DNA from: Lachnospiraceae bacterium
Lineage (GTDB): Bacteria; Bacillota; Clostridia; Lachnospirales; Lachnospiraceae
Direction: 5' to 3'
Length of the DNA stretch: 18,975 nucleotides
Assembly: GCA_016293925.1 (NCBI GenBank)
Contig: JAEDCX010000050.1
Span: 1-18,975 of the forward strand
Shown: piece after piece, positions 1 to 8,756 of the stretch
How positions within the stretch are numbered: position 1 is the first letter of the stretch
Layout: each line of letters starts with the position of its first letter
Program-made: the position numbers and the translations under genes
The notes under the pieces: generated by a model
Told to the model about the DNA's origin: nothing
The model's input: only the letters and a program-made list of their open reading frames with translations
The model's database searches: none

Positions 1-1131
1 TGCCTGCATTGCCCGGATTCTCTTTTGTTCAAAAGGCTGGGGTGCCACCCGTGGAACCTCTGCCTGAATCTGCTTTCGCTCCTCCCGGATGCGCTGATTC
101 TCTTCCTGCGCCGTATTCAGGGAAACCCGTGGAATCATCTCCTGTTGTGCAAGGCATTCCCGAATACTCTTCAGAATCTCCTGATACACCGTATCCTGCC
201 CGGAAAATCGGACGTCCATTTTATTCGGATGAACATTCACATCCACCTGTTCCACGTCAATATCAATCTCCAGAACGCAGAAAGGAAATTTGTGTTGCAT
301 GAGATACCCTGCATATCCGTCTTCAATTGCCTTGAACAACAGGTTTGATTTCACATATCTGGAATTCACAAATGTAATCTCATAATTACGGTTACTGCGG
401 GTCAATACCGGTTTCCCCAGGAAACCGGTCACACAGAGATGCTCCTGTACGGAATGGATTTCCTTCAACGCATCCGTTGTATCCTTCCCATAGATCCGGT
501 AGATAATCTCTCTCAGATTTCCGTTTCCGGATGTCGCAAACCGTAGTTTGTGATTGACCATAAACTGAATGGCAATTCCGGGATTCGCAAGTGCAAACCG
601 CTCCATTAACTCAGAGATATAATTCCCCTCCGTCACCTCTGACTTCAGGAATTTCCGCCGTACCGGGGTATTATAGAACAGATTACGCACCAGAAAGGTG
701 GTGCCGTCCGGTGCCCCGATATCTTCCGCACTCCGAAACGTTCCGCCTTCGATACAGTATCTGCATCCCACCAGCTGCTCATGAGGTTTGGTAATCACCT
801 CCACCCTGGAAACAGCGGCAATACTGGATAACGCCTCCCCCCGGAACCCAAGACTGGAAATAGAGGCAAGATCATCCGCGCCGGTAATCTTACTGGTCGC
901 ATGCCGCAGAAAAGCTTTCTCCAACTGATCCCGGGCGATTCCGGAGCCATTATCCGTCACCCGGATGAATTCAATGCCACCGCTCTCAATATCCACCGTA
1001 ACAGCGCTGCTTCCGGCATCAATTGCATTCTCCACCAGTTCTTTCACAACACTCAGCGGTCGCTCCACAACTTCTCCGGCAGCAATCCGGTCAATGGTTG
1101 CATCGTCCAGAATATGAATCTGTGCAGACAT
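1..1131 (-). CDS. mutL: DNA mismatch repair protein MutL, N-terminal 377 codons (runs off the left edge)
   Basis: MutL is the ATP-driven matchmaker of mismatch repair; it is recruited by MutS and, in most Firmicutes, nicks the strand to be removed through a C-terminal endonuclease domain. The visible part holds the GHKL ATPase motifs: AAGEVVERP near residue 17 with KELVENAIDAG (catalytic Glu31, Mg-binding Asn35), DNGSGI at 60-65, RHATSKI at 76-82 and GFRGEAL at 95-101. The S5-like transducer domain follows to about residue 335, including the VDVNVHPNKMDVRF block, and then a Gln/Glu-rich linker begins at the edge. The C-terminal dimerisation/endonuclease domain lies outside the window, so its nuclease motif cannot be checked. 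The ATG at 1131 is preceded by AGGTGA five bases upstream. The gene follows mutS by 69 bases, the usual mutS-mutL order. The identity is very sure. Confidence 0.96.
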   Translation of the reverse strand, partial: MSAQIHILDDATIDRIAAGEVVERPLSVVKELVENAIDAGSSAVTVDIESGGIEFIRVTDNGSGIARDQLEKAFLRHATSKITGADDLASISSLGFRGEALSSIAAVSRVEVITKPHEQLVGCRYCIEGGTFRSAEDIGAPDGTTFLVRNLFYNTPVRRKFLKSEVTEGNYISELMERFALANPGIAIQFMVNHKLRFATSGNGNLREIIYRIYGKDTTDALKEIHSVQEHLCVTGFLGKPVLTRSNRNYEITFVNSRYVKSNLLFKAIEDGYAGYLMQHKFPFCVLEIDIDVEQVDVNVHPNKMDVRFSGQDTVYQEILKSIRECLAQQEMIPRVSLNTAQEENQRIREERKQIQAEVPRVAPQPFEQKRIRAMQA

Positions 1132-1191
1132 GACTGTCACCTATCCTTTCCCGTTCTCCATCCGTTCTATTCCGAATATCAATCGTCAGAA

Positions 1192-1211
1192 GGCAGGGGA
1201 TTATCCCTGCC
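1192..1211 (-). other. Stem-loop across the mutS stop codon
   Basis: GGCAGGG and CCCTGCC (1192-1198 and 1205-1211) form a perfect 7-bp inverted repeat with a six-base loop. The TAA stop of mutS lies partly in the loop. On the minus strand no clear U-run follows, so it is a poor intrinsic terminator for mutS. It could be an attenuating or mRNA-stabilising hairpin in the mutS-mutL spacer. On the plus strand a T-rich stretch does follow, but no plus-strand gene ends here. The structure is seen directly; a function is only inferred. Confidence 0.4.
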
Positions 1212-3861
1212 ATCTGTTTTTCAGCTTATTCTGTAACCGATATAATTCATTCAGCGCATCCATCGGCGTCAGATGTGTAATATCGATTTCTGTCAGTTCT
1301 TTCAACACGTCCTCATCCTTCACGGTATCGAACAGCGACATCTGCCGAAGATCCACCTCATCCAGTTTTACAGGCTTTGTCTTTTCCCCCGACATCTTAA
1401 TCTCGATGCTCTGTACCTTCTGAGTGATATCGTTATCGCTCAACTGTTCCACAATCTCTTTGGCCCGGTCAATGACCAGATCCGGCACACCTGCCAGTTT
1501 TGCCACCTGAATTCCATAACTCTTATCCGCACCGCCCTTGACAATCTTACGCAGGAAAACGATGTCGTCCCCTTTTTCTTTCACGGCAATACAGTAATTA
1601 TGCACATTATGCATCTTCCCTTCCAGTTCGGTCAGTTCGTGATAATGAGTGGCAAACAAGGTCTTCGCTCCCAGCAGTTTGCGATTGCTGATATGCTCGA
1701 TCACGGCCCATGCGATGGACAATCCATCAAAGGTGGAGGTACCGCGTCCGATTTCATCCAGTATCAGCAGACTTTCCGAAGTGGCATTCCGCAGAATGTT
1801 GGCCACCTCGTTCATCTCCACCATGAACGTACTCTGACCACTGGCAAGATCGTCGCTGGCTCCGACACGGGTAAAGATCCGGTCCACCAGGCCGATTCTG
1901 GCTTCCTTCGCAGGCACAAAGGAACCAATCTGTGCCATCAATACAATGAGTGCAACCTGACGCATATACGTGGACTTACCGGCCATATTCGGTCCCGTGA
2001 TAACCGCAATGCAGTTTTTCTGCTTATCCAGAATGGTATCGTTGGGAATAAACATGTCGTTGGAAATCATCTGCTCCACCACGGGATGACGGCCATCCTT
2101 GATACTGATCACGCCATCCGTTGTCATCTTCGGCCGCACATAATGGTTGCGCTCCGCAACAACGGCCAGAGAACAGATCGCATCCAGATGGGCAATCGCC
2201 TTTGCGGTACGCTGCACCCGGTCCAACTGTTCAAAGATAAAATCCCGGATCTCACAGAACTTATCATATTCCAGGGTAAACAACTTATCCTCCGCATTCA
2301 GGATCGTGTCCTCCAGTTCCTTCAGCTTCGGCGTGGTAAATCGTTCCGCCCCCACCAGCGTCTGTTTACGGATATAATAATCGGGAACCAGATTCAGGAA
2401 AGAATTGGTCACCTCAAAATAGTATCCAAACACTTTGTTATATTTGACCTTCAGATTCTTGATTCCGGTTTTCTCCCGATCCTCTGCCTCCAGTGCTGCC
2501 AGCCAGTTCTTTCCCTCCGTCTTGGCGTTCCGCAGCTTATCGATATCCGGATCAAATCCGTCCCGGATGATTCCGCCCTCCCGGACCTGTAACGGCGGAT
2601 CGTCATTGATGGCGGAACGGATCAGTTCATAGATATCCTCCAGACTGTCAATATCATCCCTCATACAACGCAGCGCCGAAGCCCGGAAATCGCCCAGAAC
2701 TGTTTTGATATGCGGAAGCATCTCCAGGGAATTCCGAAATGCAATCAGATCCCTCGGATTCGCCGTTTTGTAACTGACCCTCCCCAGCAGACGTTCCAGA
2801 TCATAGATCGGCTGTAGATACTCCCGGATCTCATCCCTTTCGATCCCGCAACTGTTCAGCTCCTCAATGGCATCCAGACGGTCTTCAATTGCAGCCTTAT
2901 CAATCAGGGGCTGCTCGATGTAGGAACGGAGCGTTCTGGCCCCCATGGCAGTCTTGGTCTTATCAAGCACCCACAACAGAGACCCCCTCTTCTGTTTCTC
3001 CCGCATGGTCTCGCACAGTTCCAGGTTTCTTCTGGTAGAACTGTCAAGCAGCATGTATTTCCCGGACACATACGGAATCACATGGGTAATATGTGCCAGT
3101 GCATTTTTCTGGGTCTCATAGAGATACTGCATCAGGGCTCCGGCGGCCAGGGTTCCAAAAGCGAAATCTGCCAGTCCCAGTCCCTGCAGTGCATTCACAT
3201 GGAAATGTTCCTGTAAGGTTCTGCGGCAGGTATCTTCCTCGAAATACCAGTTCTCCAACGGAAATACGGCCGTATGCGTTCTCCCTTTCAGTTCCTCGAA
3301 ATCGATACCGCACAGCAGACATGCCTCGTTCAGAACAATCTCACTGGGTGCATATCGGGATATCTCATCCATTAATTTCCTGACATCTTCCACTTCCGTC
3401 ACATAGAAATCACCGGTTGAGACATCTGTCACAGCAACTCCGACGCGCTGCGCCATATAGAACACACACATCAGATAGTTATTTCGATTCTCCTCCAGCG
3501 TCTGTGTATTGATGTTGGTACCCGGAGTGACAATCCGGACCACTTCTCTTTTCACCAGTCCCTTGGCAAGTTTCGGATCCTCCACCTGTTCACAGATGGC
3601 CACCTTATAGCCTCTGGATACCAGTTTGCTCAGATATCCCTCCACAGCATGATAAGGAACGCCGCACATCGGTGCCCGTTCCTCAAGGCCGCAGGATTTT
3701 CCCGTCAGGGTAAGTTCCAGTTCCTTGCTTGCTTTGATCGCATCGTCAAAGAACATCTCATAAAAATCACCGAGACGATAGAAAAGAATACAATCCTTAT
3801 ATTGTTCTTTGGTCTCCAGATACTTCTGCATCATCGGAGTTACATCTGATTTATCAACCAT
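1201..3861 (-). CDS. mutS: DNA mismatch repair protein MutS
   Basis: MutS recognises mismatches and small insertion/deletion loops in DNA and recruits MutL in an ATP-dependent way. The 886-residue length is normal for MutS1. The mismatch-binding Phe-x-Glu motif is at 33-35 in GDFYEMF. The ATPase core has Walker A GPNMAGKS at 623-630, Walker B LILDE ending at 703, and the DEIGRGTSTFDG signature. Residues 840-844 (QMSLF) match a beta-clamp binding peptide, which would tie MutS to the replisome. The C-terminal tail with LNELYRLQNKL resembles the conserved oligomerisation tail. The ATG at 3861 lies six bases after the stop of the SulP gene, and the Shine-Dalgarno-like AGGA overlaps that TAG stop, suggesting translational coupling. 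mutL follows. Long open frames on the opposite strand inside this gene have no family resemblance and are treated as shadows. Confidence 0.98.
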   Translation of the reverse strand: MVDKSDVTPMMQKYLETKEQYKDCILFYRLGDFYEMFFDDAIKASKELELTLTGKSCGLEERAPMCGVPYHAVEGYLSKLVSRGYKVAICEQVEDPKLAKGLVKREVVRIVTPGTNINTQTLEENRNNYLMCVFYMAQRVGVAVTDVSTGDFYVTEVEDVRKLMDEISRYAPSEIVLNEACLLCGIDFEELKGRTHTAVFPLENWYFEEDTCRRTLQEHFHVNALQGLGLADFAFGTLAAGALMQYLYETQKNALAHITHVIPYVSGKYMLLDSSTRRNLELCETMREKQKRGSLLWVLDKTKTAMGARTLRSYIEQPLIDKAAIEDRLDAIEELNSCGIERDEIREYLQPIYDLERLLGRVSYKTANPRDLIAFRNSLEMLPHIKTVLGDFRASALRCMRDDIDSLEDIYELIRSAINDDPPLQVREGGIIRDGFDPDIDKLRNAKTEGKNWLAALEAEDREKTGIKNLKVKYNKVFGYYFEVTNSFLNLVPDYYIRKQTLVGAERFTTPKLKELEDTILNAEDKLFTLEYDKFCEIRDFIFEQLDRVQRTAKAIAHLDAICSLAVVAERNHYVRPKMTTDGVISIKDGRHPVVEQMISNDMFIPNDTILDKQKNCIAVITGPNMAGKSTYMRQVALIVLMAQIGSFVPAKEARIGLVDRIFTRVGASDDLASGQSTFMVEMNEVANILRNATSESLLILDEIGRGTSTFDGLSIAWAVIEHISNRKLLGAKTLFATHYHELTELEGKMHNVHNYCIAVKEKGDDIVFLRKIVKGGADKSYGIQVAKLAGVPDLVIDRAKEIVEQLSDNDITQKVQSIEIKMSGEKTKPVKLDEVDLRQMSLFDTVKDEDVLKELTEIDITHLTPMDALNELYRLQNKLKNRWQG

Positions 3862-3867
3862 CCGATC

Positions 3868-5523
3868 CTACACTTCCTTCTCACAGATCTCCTGCGCTCT
3901 GGCGAGTGCCACGTCAATATGCGGGCAGAAATTCTCTTCTCCGATCAATTCGCAGAAGCCCGCCTTCTTCATCACATTCATAGGCTGCTCATTGACATGT
4001 GACATCACAATAACAATTCCCTTTTTCTTACACTCACGATACAATTCTTCCAACGTATTCATTGCCGTAATATCGATTGCATTTACGCTTCGCATACGAA
4101 GCACAAGACACTTATCCGTTTCCTTCAGGGAGATGGTCATAATCTTATCCGCAACCGCAAAGAACAGAGGACCGCTCAGCTCATATACAACCGTATGCTT
4201 CGGAACGACTTTGAGAGACAGCGCATCCGGATCATTCTCATCATCCGCATATTTCCATCCTTCTACTTCCGTCACATCACTCATTCGCTTCATGAACAGA
4301 ACGGCAGCTAGCAGAATACCGACCTCAATGGCAACCACCAGGTCAAAGATCACCGTCAGTACAAAGGTTACGACAAAAACAATAATATCGCTCTTTGGCG
4401 CAGATTTCACGATCTTCACGCATTTTCTCCAGCCGCTCATGTTATAAGCCACCACAAAAAGAATGGCAGCAATGGTCGGCATCGGAATCAGCTTCGCGTA
4501 AGGCATTAAAAAGAGCATTACCAGAACCAGAACAATGGAATGAACCATTCCGGCAATCGGGGTACGGCCACCGTTTTTAATGTTGGCAGCGGTACGGGCA
4601 ATGGCTCCGGTTGCGGGTATTCCTCCCAGACAGACGCTGGCAATATTGCCGGCACCCTGAGCGATCAGTTCCATGTTGGATCTGTGTTTGGAGTTTACCA
4701 TGCTGTCTGCAACCACGCAGGATAACAGAGACTCAATGGATGCTAAAATAGCGATCGTGAAAGCATCCGGAAGCATATCCCTTACCAGAGTGAATGAGAA
4801 AACAGGGAATTTGACTGTCGGAAGTCCTCCTTTCAGATCCTTGAACTGGGTACCGATTGTGTAAACATCCAGATCAAAAATTGCAACCATGGCACTGCCT
4901 ACCAACACGGCAATCAGAGAGGCCGGAATCAGTTTATTGATGTATGGCCATACAATCAGAATCAGAAGGGAGACACCGCCCACAAGAAGTGCCCATGGAT
5001 TCGTATCCAATATGTAGTGAAATACATTTTTTACTTTGTCGATGGTCTCTATATTGGGAGTCCCTTCCGCATAGGACAGTCCCAGGAAATCCTTGATCTG
5101 CCCCACCAGAATGGTGATTGCAATCCCCGCGGTAAAACCGGTTGTAATCGTATACGGAATGTATTTGATCAGACCTCCCAGACGCAGAAGACCCATCAGA
5201 ATCATAATCACACCGGCCATAATGGTTGCCACAATCAGGGCGTTCATCCCCTTGGTTGTCGCAATCCCCGCAACGATCGTTGCAAACGCGGCCGTAGGCC
5301 CTGCAATCTGAACGCGGCTTCCTCCCAGGAAAGAAACAATAAATCCGGCAACAATGGCGGTATAGATACCCTTATCCGGAGATACCCCGCTGGCAATGGC
5401 TAATGCAATGGACAGCGGTAGCGCAATAATCGCAACGATAATTCCGGAGATCACATCCTTCACAAACTGTTGCTTGGTGTATGTTTTCATGACAGAAAAC
5501 AACTTTGGTTTCAACTTTTCCAT
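3868..5523 (-). CDS. SulP/SLC26-family anion transporter with C-terminal STAS domain
   Basis: This is an inner-membrane anion transporter of the SulP family, whose members move sulfate, bicarbonate or other anions by proton or sodium coupling. The substrate cannot be told from sequence. The 551-residue protein has a long hydrophobic core of many membrane segments (about 25-410), beginning with the family's opening block around VKDVISGIIVAIIALPLSIA and the GGSRVQIAGPTAAF motif near 67-80. A cytoplasmic STAS domain occupies about 439-551, with the NAIDITAMNTLEEL element near 483-496. The gene starts 13 bases before the miaB stop, with an AGGAGG about 13 bases upstream of the ATG, and ends six bases before mutS. 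It is therefore wedged inside a tRNA-modification and DNA-repair run, which is not an obvious functional setting. The family is very sure; the transported ion is unknown. Confidence 0.93.
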   Translation of the reverse strand: MEKLKPKLFSVMKTYTKQQFVKDVISGIIVAIIALPLSIALAIASGVSPDKGIYTAIVAGFIVSFLGGSRVQIAGPTAAFATIVAGIATTKGMNALIVATIMAGVIMILMGLLRLGGLIKYIPYTITTGFTAGIAITILVGQIKDFLGLSYAEGTPNIETIDKVKNVFHYILDTNPWALLVGGVSLLILIVWPYINKLIPASLIAVLVGSAMVAIFDLDVYTIGTQFKDLKGGLPTVKFPVFSFTLVRDMLPDAFTIAILASIESLLSCVVADSMVNSKHRSNMELIAQGAGNIASVCLGGIPATGAIARTAANIKNGGRTPIAGMVHSIVLVLVMLFLMPYAKLIPMPTIAAILFVVAYNMSGWRKCVKIVKSAPKSDIIVFVVTFVLTVIFDLVVAIEVGILLAAVLFMKRMSDVTEVEGWKYADDENDPDALSLKVVPKHTVVYELSGPLFFAVADKIMTISLKETDKCLVLRMRSVNAIDITAMNTLEELYRECKKKGIVIVMSHVNEQPMNVMKKAGFCELIGEENFCPHIDVALARAQEICEKEV

Positions 5524-6974
5524 AATTCTCTTATGTCCTCCTCAACCTTTTCCCCTAAGTAATAGAATCCCTTACATTCCATTAACCGAACCGGTACAAT
5601 ATGACCAATCAAAGATGCATCCCCCCGGAAGTGAACGGTCGTATTGTTGGAAAGTTTGCCGGTAACATGACCCGCTTCCTGATGGTTTAACTCCTCCACC
5701 AGAACCGGTTCCGTATGACCGACCAGTTTACCGGTCTGTCTGCGTGCCGTCTCCTGCACCGCCTCCAGTACACGGTTAAATTGTTCCTTTACGAACTCTT
5801 CAGGGAGCTGATCCGGCATCGACGCCGCCGGTGTACCTGTTCTCTGGGAATAGATAAAGGTAAAAGCATTGTCATATTGCGCTTCTCTGACAAGCGCAAT
5901 GGTATCATCCACGTCTTCCACGGTCTCACCCGGGAAACCTACAATGATATCTGTTGTAATGGAGATATCCGGTATCGCGGTTCTGATCTTACGGACCAGT
6001 TCCAGATACTGTTCTCTCGTATAACGCCTGTTCATCCGTTGTAAGATCCGGTTGGAACCCGACTGGACAGGCAGATGAATATGCCGGCAGATCTTCTTTG
6101 AGTGCTTCATCACTTCAATCAGTTCATCCGACAGATCCTTGGGATGGGATGTCATGAAACGGATCCGTTCCAGTCCCTCTATCTTCTCAACCTCCTGCAA
6201 CAGCTGTGCGAAGGTCACCGCATGCTCCAGATTCCTGCCGTACGAATTCACGTTCTGACCCAGGAGCATTACCTCCACCACACCGTCAGCCACCAACGAC
6301 CGTATCTCACACAGAATCTCTTCCGGTGTACGGCTCCGTTCCCTTCCGCGTACATACGGAACGATGCAGTAGGAACAGAAATTATTGCATCCGAACATAA
6401 TGTTGATTCCGGATTTGAAAGAAAACTGTCTCTCCACAGGCAATGATTCCACAATTCGGTCCGTGGAATCCCAGATATCGATGATCATCTCATCGGAAGA
6501 CAGACACGCATACAGCAGTTCCGGAAATTTGTACAGATTATGGGTGCCGAAAATCAAATTGACAAAGGAATAGGATTTTCGCAGTTTCTCAATGACGGTG
6601 GCTTCCTGCATCATACAGCCGCATAATGCAATCTTCTTGGCCGGATTCTTCTTTTTCAGATTATGGAGATATCCAAGTCTTCCGTACACACGCTGGTTGG
6701 CATTATCCCGTACCGTACAGGTATTGTAAATGACAAAATCAGCCCCTTCATCCTCTGTTAATGTAAAGCCGCATTGCTCCAGAACACCCGACAGTTTTTC
6801 CGAATCTCTCGCATTCATCTGACAGCCGAAGGTAATAACCGCCGCTGTCGGTCTGCGGCACAGCCTGACTGAGAGATCGTCCACAAGTTGCTTCACTTTC
6901 TCCATATATCCGTACTGGACTTCATTCTCCGCACGATCGGAGGCTTCATTTCTGGTGTATTGATAATCACTCAT
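5511..6974 (-). CDS. miaB: tRNA-2-methylthio-N6-dimethylallyladenosine synthase MiaB
   Basis: MiaB is a radical-SAM methylthiotransferase that converts i6A37 to ms2i6A37 in tRNAs reading UNN codons. The 487-residue protein has the three-domain layout of the family. The N-terminal UPF0004 domain carries Cys51 (FGCQMN), Cys86 (NTCTVRD) and Cys120 (CGCMMQE), which hold the auxiliary iron-sulfur cluster. The radical SAM core has Cys196-x3-Cys200-x2-Cys203 in GCNNFCSYCIVPYVRGRERS. A C-terminal TRAM domain for RNA binding spans about 415-480. The NTCTVRDNA and PYVRGRERSR blocks favour MiaB over the related MtaB and RimO. The N-terminus has about 40 residues before the first domain, normal for Clostridia. 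The gene follows 5-formyltetrahydrofolate cyclo-ligase by 27 bases and overlaps the SulP start by 13. The partner gene miaA is not in the window. Confidence 0.96.
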   Translation of the reverse strand: MSDYQYTRNEASDRAENEVQYGYMEKVKQLVDDLSVRLCRRPTAAVITFGCQMNARDSEKLSGVLEQCGFTLTEDEGADFVIYNTCTVRDNANQRVYGRLGYLHNLKKKNPAKKIALCGCMMQEATVIEKLRKSYSFVNLIFGTHNLYKFPELLYACLSSDEMIIDIWDSTDRIVESLPVERQFSFKSGINIMFGCNNFCSYCIVPYVRGRERSRTPEEILCEIRSLVADGVVEVMLLGQNVNSYGRNLEHAVTFAQLLQEVEKIEGLERIRFMTSHPKDLSDELIEVMKHSKKICRHIHLPVQSGSNRILQRMNRRYTREQYLELVRKIRTAIPDISITTDIIVGFPGETVEDVDDTIALVREAQYDNAFTFIYSQRTGTPAASMPDQLPEEFVKEQFNRVLEAVQETARRQTGKLVGHTEPVLVEELNHQEAGHVTGKLSNNTTVHFRGDASLIGHIVPVRLMECKGFYYLGEKVEEDIRELWKS

Positions 6975-7001
6975 ATCTTCTATCTTCCATTCCGTCTGTT
7001 G

Positions 7002-7604
7002 TTACACTGATCCCGGATGATCCTTACCGTCCGGAGTAATCTCCTCCCGTTCCGTGATCAGAACGTCATACGGCATGTCATATTCCCCGGGTTCTATCCA
7101 ATCAACAATCTGTATCTGAAACCCGATTGCAATCGTTTTCATAGGGCATATCTTGTGGATGCGTTCCAGATACCGGTCATAGAATCCGCCCCCGTATCCA
7201 ATCCGGTGTCCCTGCCGGTCAAAGGCAACTCCCGGCAAAATCATGAGGGCCTGCCTGGTACAATCCGGAGCATATACATCCCCGGAAACAGGTTCCCGGA
7301 TCCCTTTGTATCCCTCCGCAAGCTCCTGCAGGCCGGTTATCCTCACGAATTCCATCGCTCCCGACCCGGCGTCCGTCACGCTGGGCACATAGACCCGTTT
7401 TTCCTCCCGGAGTGCCTGTTCGATCAGATCATCCGTCACTACTTCAGAGCCATAGCTTACAAAACACAGAATATCCTCTGCCGCACGATACGCTTCCTGT
7501 CTCCGCACCATTTCCGTAATCTGTTCGCTCATCCGGATCCGTTCCGCGGGAGAAATCTGTTCTCTTCCTACAAGCACGGCTTGTCTAATGCTTCTTTTGT
7601 CCAT
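7002..7604 (-). CDS. 5-formyltetrahydrofolate cyclo-ligase
   Basis: This enzyme uses ATP to turn 5-formyltetrahydrofolate into 5,10-methenyltetrahydrofolate, returning the folate to the one-carbon pool. From the ATG at 7604 the protein is 200 residues, the usual size. It starts with a basic KRSIRQAVL segment typical of the family, has ILPGVAFDRQGHRIGYGGGF near 122-141, and the nucleotide/folate-binding signature YGGGFYDRY at 137-145. An upstream in-frame ATG at 7652 would add 16 residues (MIFKMRMAPSKTLGKN) with no family resemblance. The 7604 start has GGGGA six bases upstream and is preferred. The gene then overlaps the end of the DUF896 gene by 20 bases, a sign of translational coupling. 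No gene symbol is given because fthC, ygfA and mthfs names all circulate. Confidence 0.93.
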   Translation of the reverse strand: MDKRSIRQAVLVGREQISPAERIRMSEQITEMVRRQEAYRAAEDILCFVSYGSEVVTDDLIEQALREEKRVYVPSVTDAGSGAMEFVRITGLQELAEGYKGIREPVSGDVYAPDCTRQALMILPGVAFDRQGHRIGYGGGFYDRYLERIHKICPMKTIAIGFQIQIVDWIEPGEYDMPYDVLITEREEITPDGKDHPGSV

Positions 7605-7803
7605 ATTTTTCCCCAAGGTTTTCGATGGAGCCATCCTCATTTTGAATATCAATATTGTTCAGCTGACTCTCGAAGTTGCTCATAACCGCAGCCACATACT
7701 GCTTGCGAAGCCGGGCCTGTTCCTGCTTCTCTGCGTCTGTCAGACCCTCCTGCTGGGATTTATGATATAATGCGTTGATGCGATCCAGCACACTTTGATC
7801 CAT
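7585..7803 (-). CDS. DUF896 (UPF0291, YnzC-like) small protein
   Basis: This is a 72-residue soluble protein of the DUF896/UPF0291 family, found across Firmicutes; Bacillus subtilis YnzC is the best-known member, and the function is unknown. The family pattern is clear: an N-terminal helix pair with RINALYHKSQQEGLT, the EKQEQARLRKQYV block, and a tail with NIDIQNEDG. These parts form a two-helix hairpin in known structures of the family, followed by a flexible C-terminus (EKYGQKKH). The ATG at 7803 is chosen over the in-frame TTG at 7815, because a Shine-Dalgarno-like GGAAAGG sits directly against the TTG and could not serve it. The gene lies between proB (29-base gap) and 5-formyltetrahydrofolate cyclo-ligase (20-base overlap), where proA would often be found. 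The family is well supported; its role is not known. Confidence 0.9.
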   Translation of the reverse strand: MDQSVLDRINALYHKSQQEGLTDAEKQEQARLRKQYVAAVMSNFESQLNNIDIQNEDGSIENLGEKYGQKKH

Positions 7804-7832
7804 ACTACTATCCAACCTTTCCGCCTCCGGAT

Positions 7833-8681
7833 TTACCCATGCATCCTCTGGACATATTCATTCAGGTCAAATTCCGGGTTCTTGTGGGATGCGAAAATCG
7901 TACCGACCTGCCGTCCGTCCATAATGCGGTGCAGAATCCGTACATCCTCACTGTTTGCAATCACCATATCAGCTCCGGCATTCGTCGCAATCTTAGCTGC
8001 CACAAGTTTCGTATTCATCCCGCCGGTTCCCACATTGCTGCCGGTCTCTGCTTTCCCCATCTGCATAATATGGTCATCCAGATCCCGCACCTCTGAGATA
8101 AAACGGGCATTCTGATTGGTTCTGGGATTGTCTGTGTAGAGTCCATCAATATCCGATAACAGAATCAACAGGTCCGCATCAATCAGGGTCGCCACAATGG
8201 CAGACAGGGAATCATTATCCCCGATGCCGATCTCATAGGTCGCAATGGTATCGTTCTCATTGACAATCGGAATCACACCCATGCTTAACAGTTCCGAAAA
8301 TGTATTATGCGCATTGAAACGATTCATCTCGTCCACAATCGTATTCTTGGTCATCAGAATCTGTGCAATTACCTGATTGTATTCCGCAAACAGTTTCTGG
8401 TATGTCATCATCAGACGCGCCTGTCCGACGGCAGCGCAGGCCTGTTTTGCAGGCACAGACAACTCTCCCGAACGATGCAGTGCTTTTTTGCCGCAGGCAA
8501 TGGCACCGGAACTGACCAGAACAACGTCCTTGCCCTGGTTCTTGATATTACACAGTTCCCGGACAAGAACATCCAGTTTCACATAATCCAGATCCCCTGT
8601 CTCGGCATGCTGCAGGGAGGAAGAACCAATCTTCACCACAATTCTCTTTTTATCCTTCAATTGTTCACGTAAATCGCTCAT
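7833..8681 (-). CDS. proB: Glutamate 5-kinase (ProB), short form without PUA domain
   Basis: ProB phosphorylates L-glutamate to gamma-glutamyl phosphate, the first step of proline synthesis. At 282 residues it contains only the amino-acid-kinase domain; the C-terminal PUA domain of the roughly 367-residue E. coli enzyme is absent, as in many Clostridia. Visible motifs are VKIGSSSL (16-23), VSSGAIACG (56-64), NENDT (141-145), GDNDSLSA (154-161), SDIDGLYTDNPR (176-187) and the glutamate 5-kinase signature GTGGMNTK (218-225). Glutamyl-phosphate reductase (proA), normally the next gene, is not downstream in the window; a DUF896 gene follows instead. A 75-base gap separates proB from the preceding flavoprotein gene and holds a possible SigA promoter, so proB may head its own transcript. 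The identity is sure; feedback properties cannot be judged from sequence. Confidence 0.95.
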   Translation of the reverse strand: MSDLREQLKDKKRIVVKIGSSSLQHAETGDLDYVKLDVLVRELCNIKNQGKDVVLVSSGAIACGKKALHRSGELSVPAKQACAAVGQARLMMTYQKLFAEYNQVIAQILMTKNTIVDEMNRFNAHNTFSELLSMGVIPIVNENDTIATYEIGIGDNDSLSAIVATLIDADLLILLSDIDGLYTDNPRTNQNARFISEVRDLDDHIMQMGKAETGSNVGTGGMNTKLVAAKIATNAGADMVIANSEDVRILHRIMDGRQVGTIFASHKNPEFDLNEYVQRMHG

Positions 8682-8712
8682 ACCTGTTACCCATCCTCAT
8701 CGGAATTTGCAA

Positions 8713-8742
8713 AATATATCCATTCTCTGAAAATTCCCACAA
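8713..8742 (-). promoter_or_regulatory. Possible SigA promoter upstream of proB
   Basis: In the 75-base AT-rich gap before proB, the minus strand reads TTGTGG (8737-8742) and TATATT (8713-8718) with an 18-base spacer. The -10 matches five of six consensus bases, while the -35 matches only three. Transcription would start about 25 bases before the proB ATG. The same gap has an AAAATAT/ATATTTT inverted repeat with a long loop, too weak to call a terminator. This is a guess from pattern alone. Confidence 0.35.
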
Positions 8743-8756
8743 TATTTTATCCTATT

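Noticed and set aside
1273..2592. 439-codon plus-strand open frame opposite mutS
   Set aside because: It lies wholly inside mutS in antisense, its His/Gln/Ile-rich translation resembles no family, and codon bias of mutS explains it.
7605..7652. N-terminal extension of 5-formyltetrahydrofolate cyclo-ligase to the ATG at 7652
   Set aside because: The extra 16 residues have no family match, and the internal ATG at 7604 has a better ribosome site and the expected length.
7804..7815. TTG start four codons upstream for the DUF896 gene
   Set aside because: The Shine-Dalgarno-like GGAAAGG abuts the TTG directly, leaving no spacing; the ATG at 7803 is more plausible.
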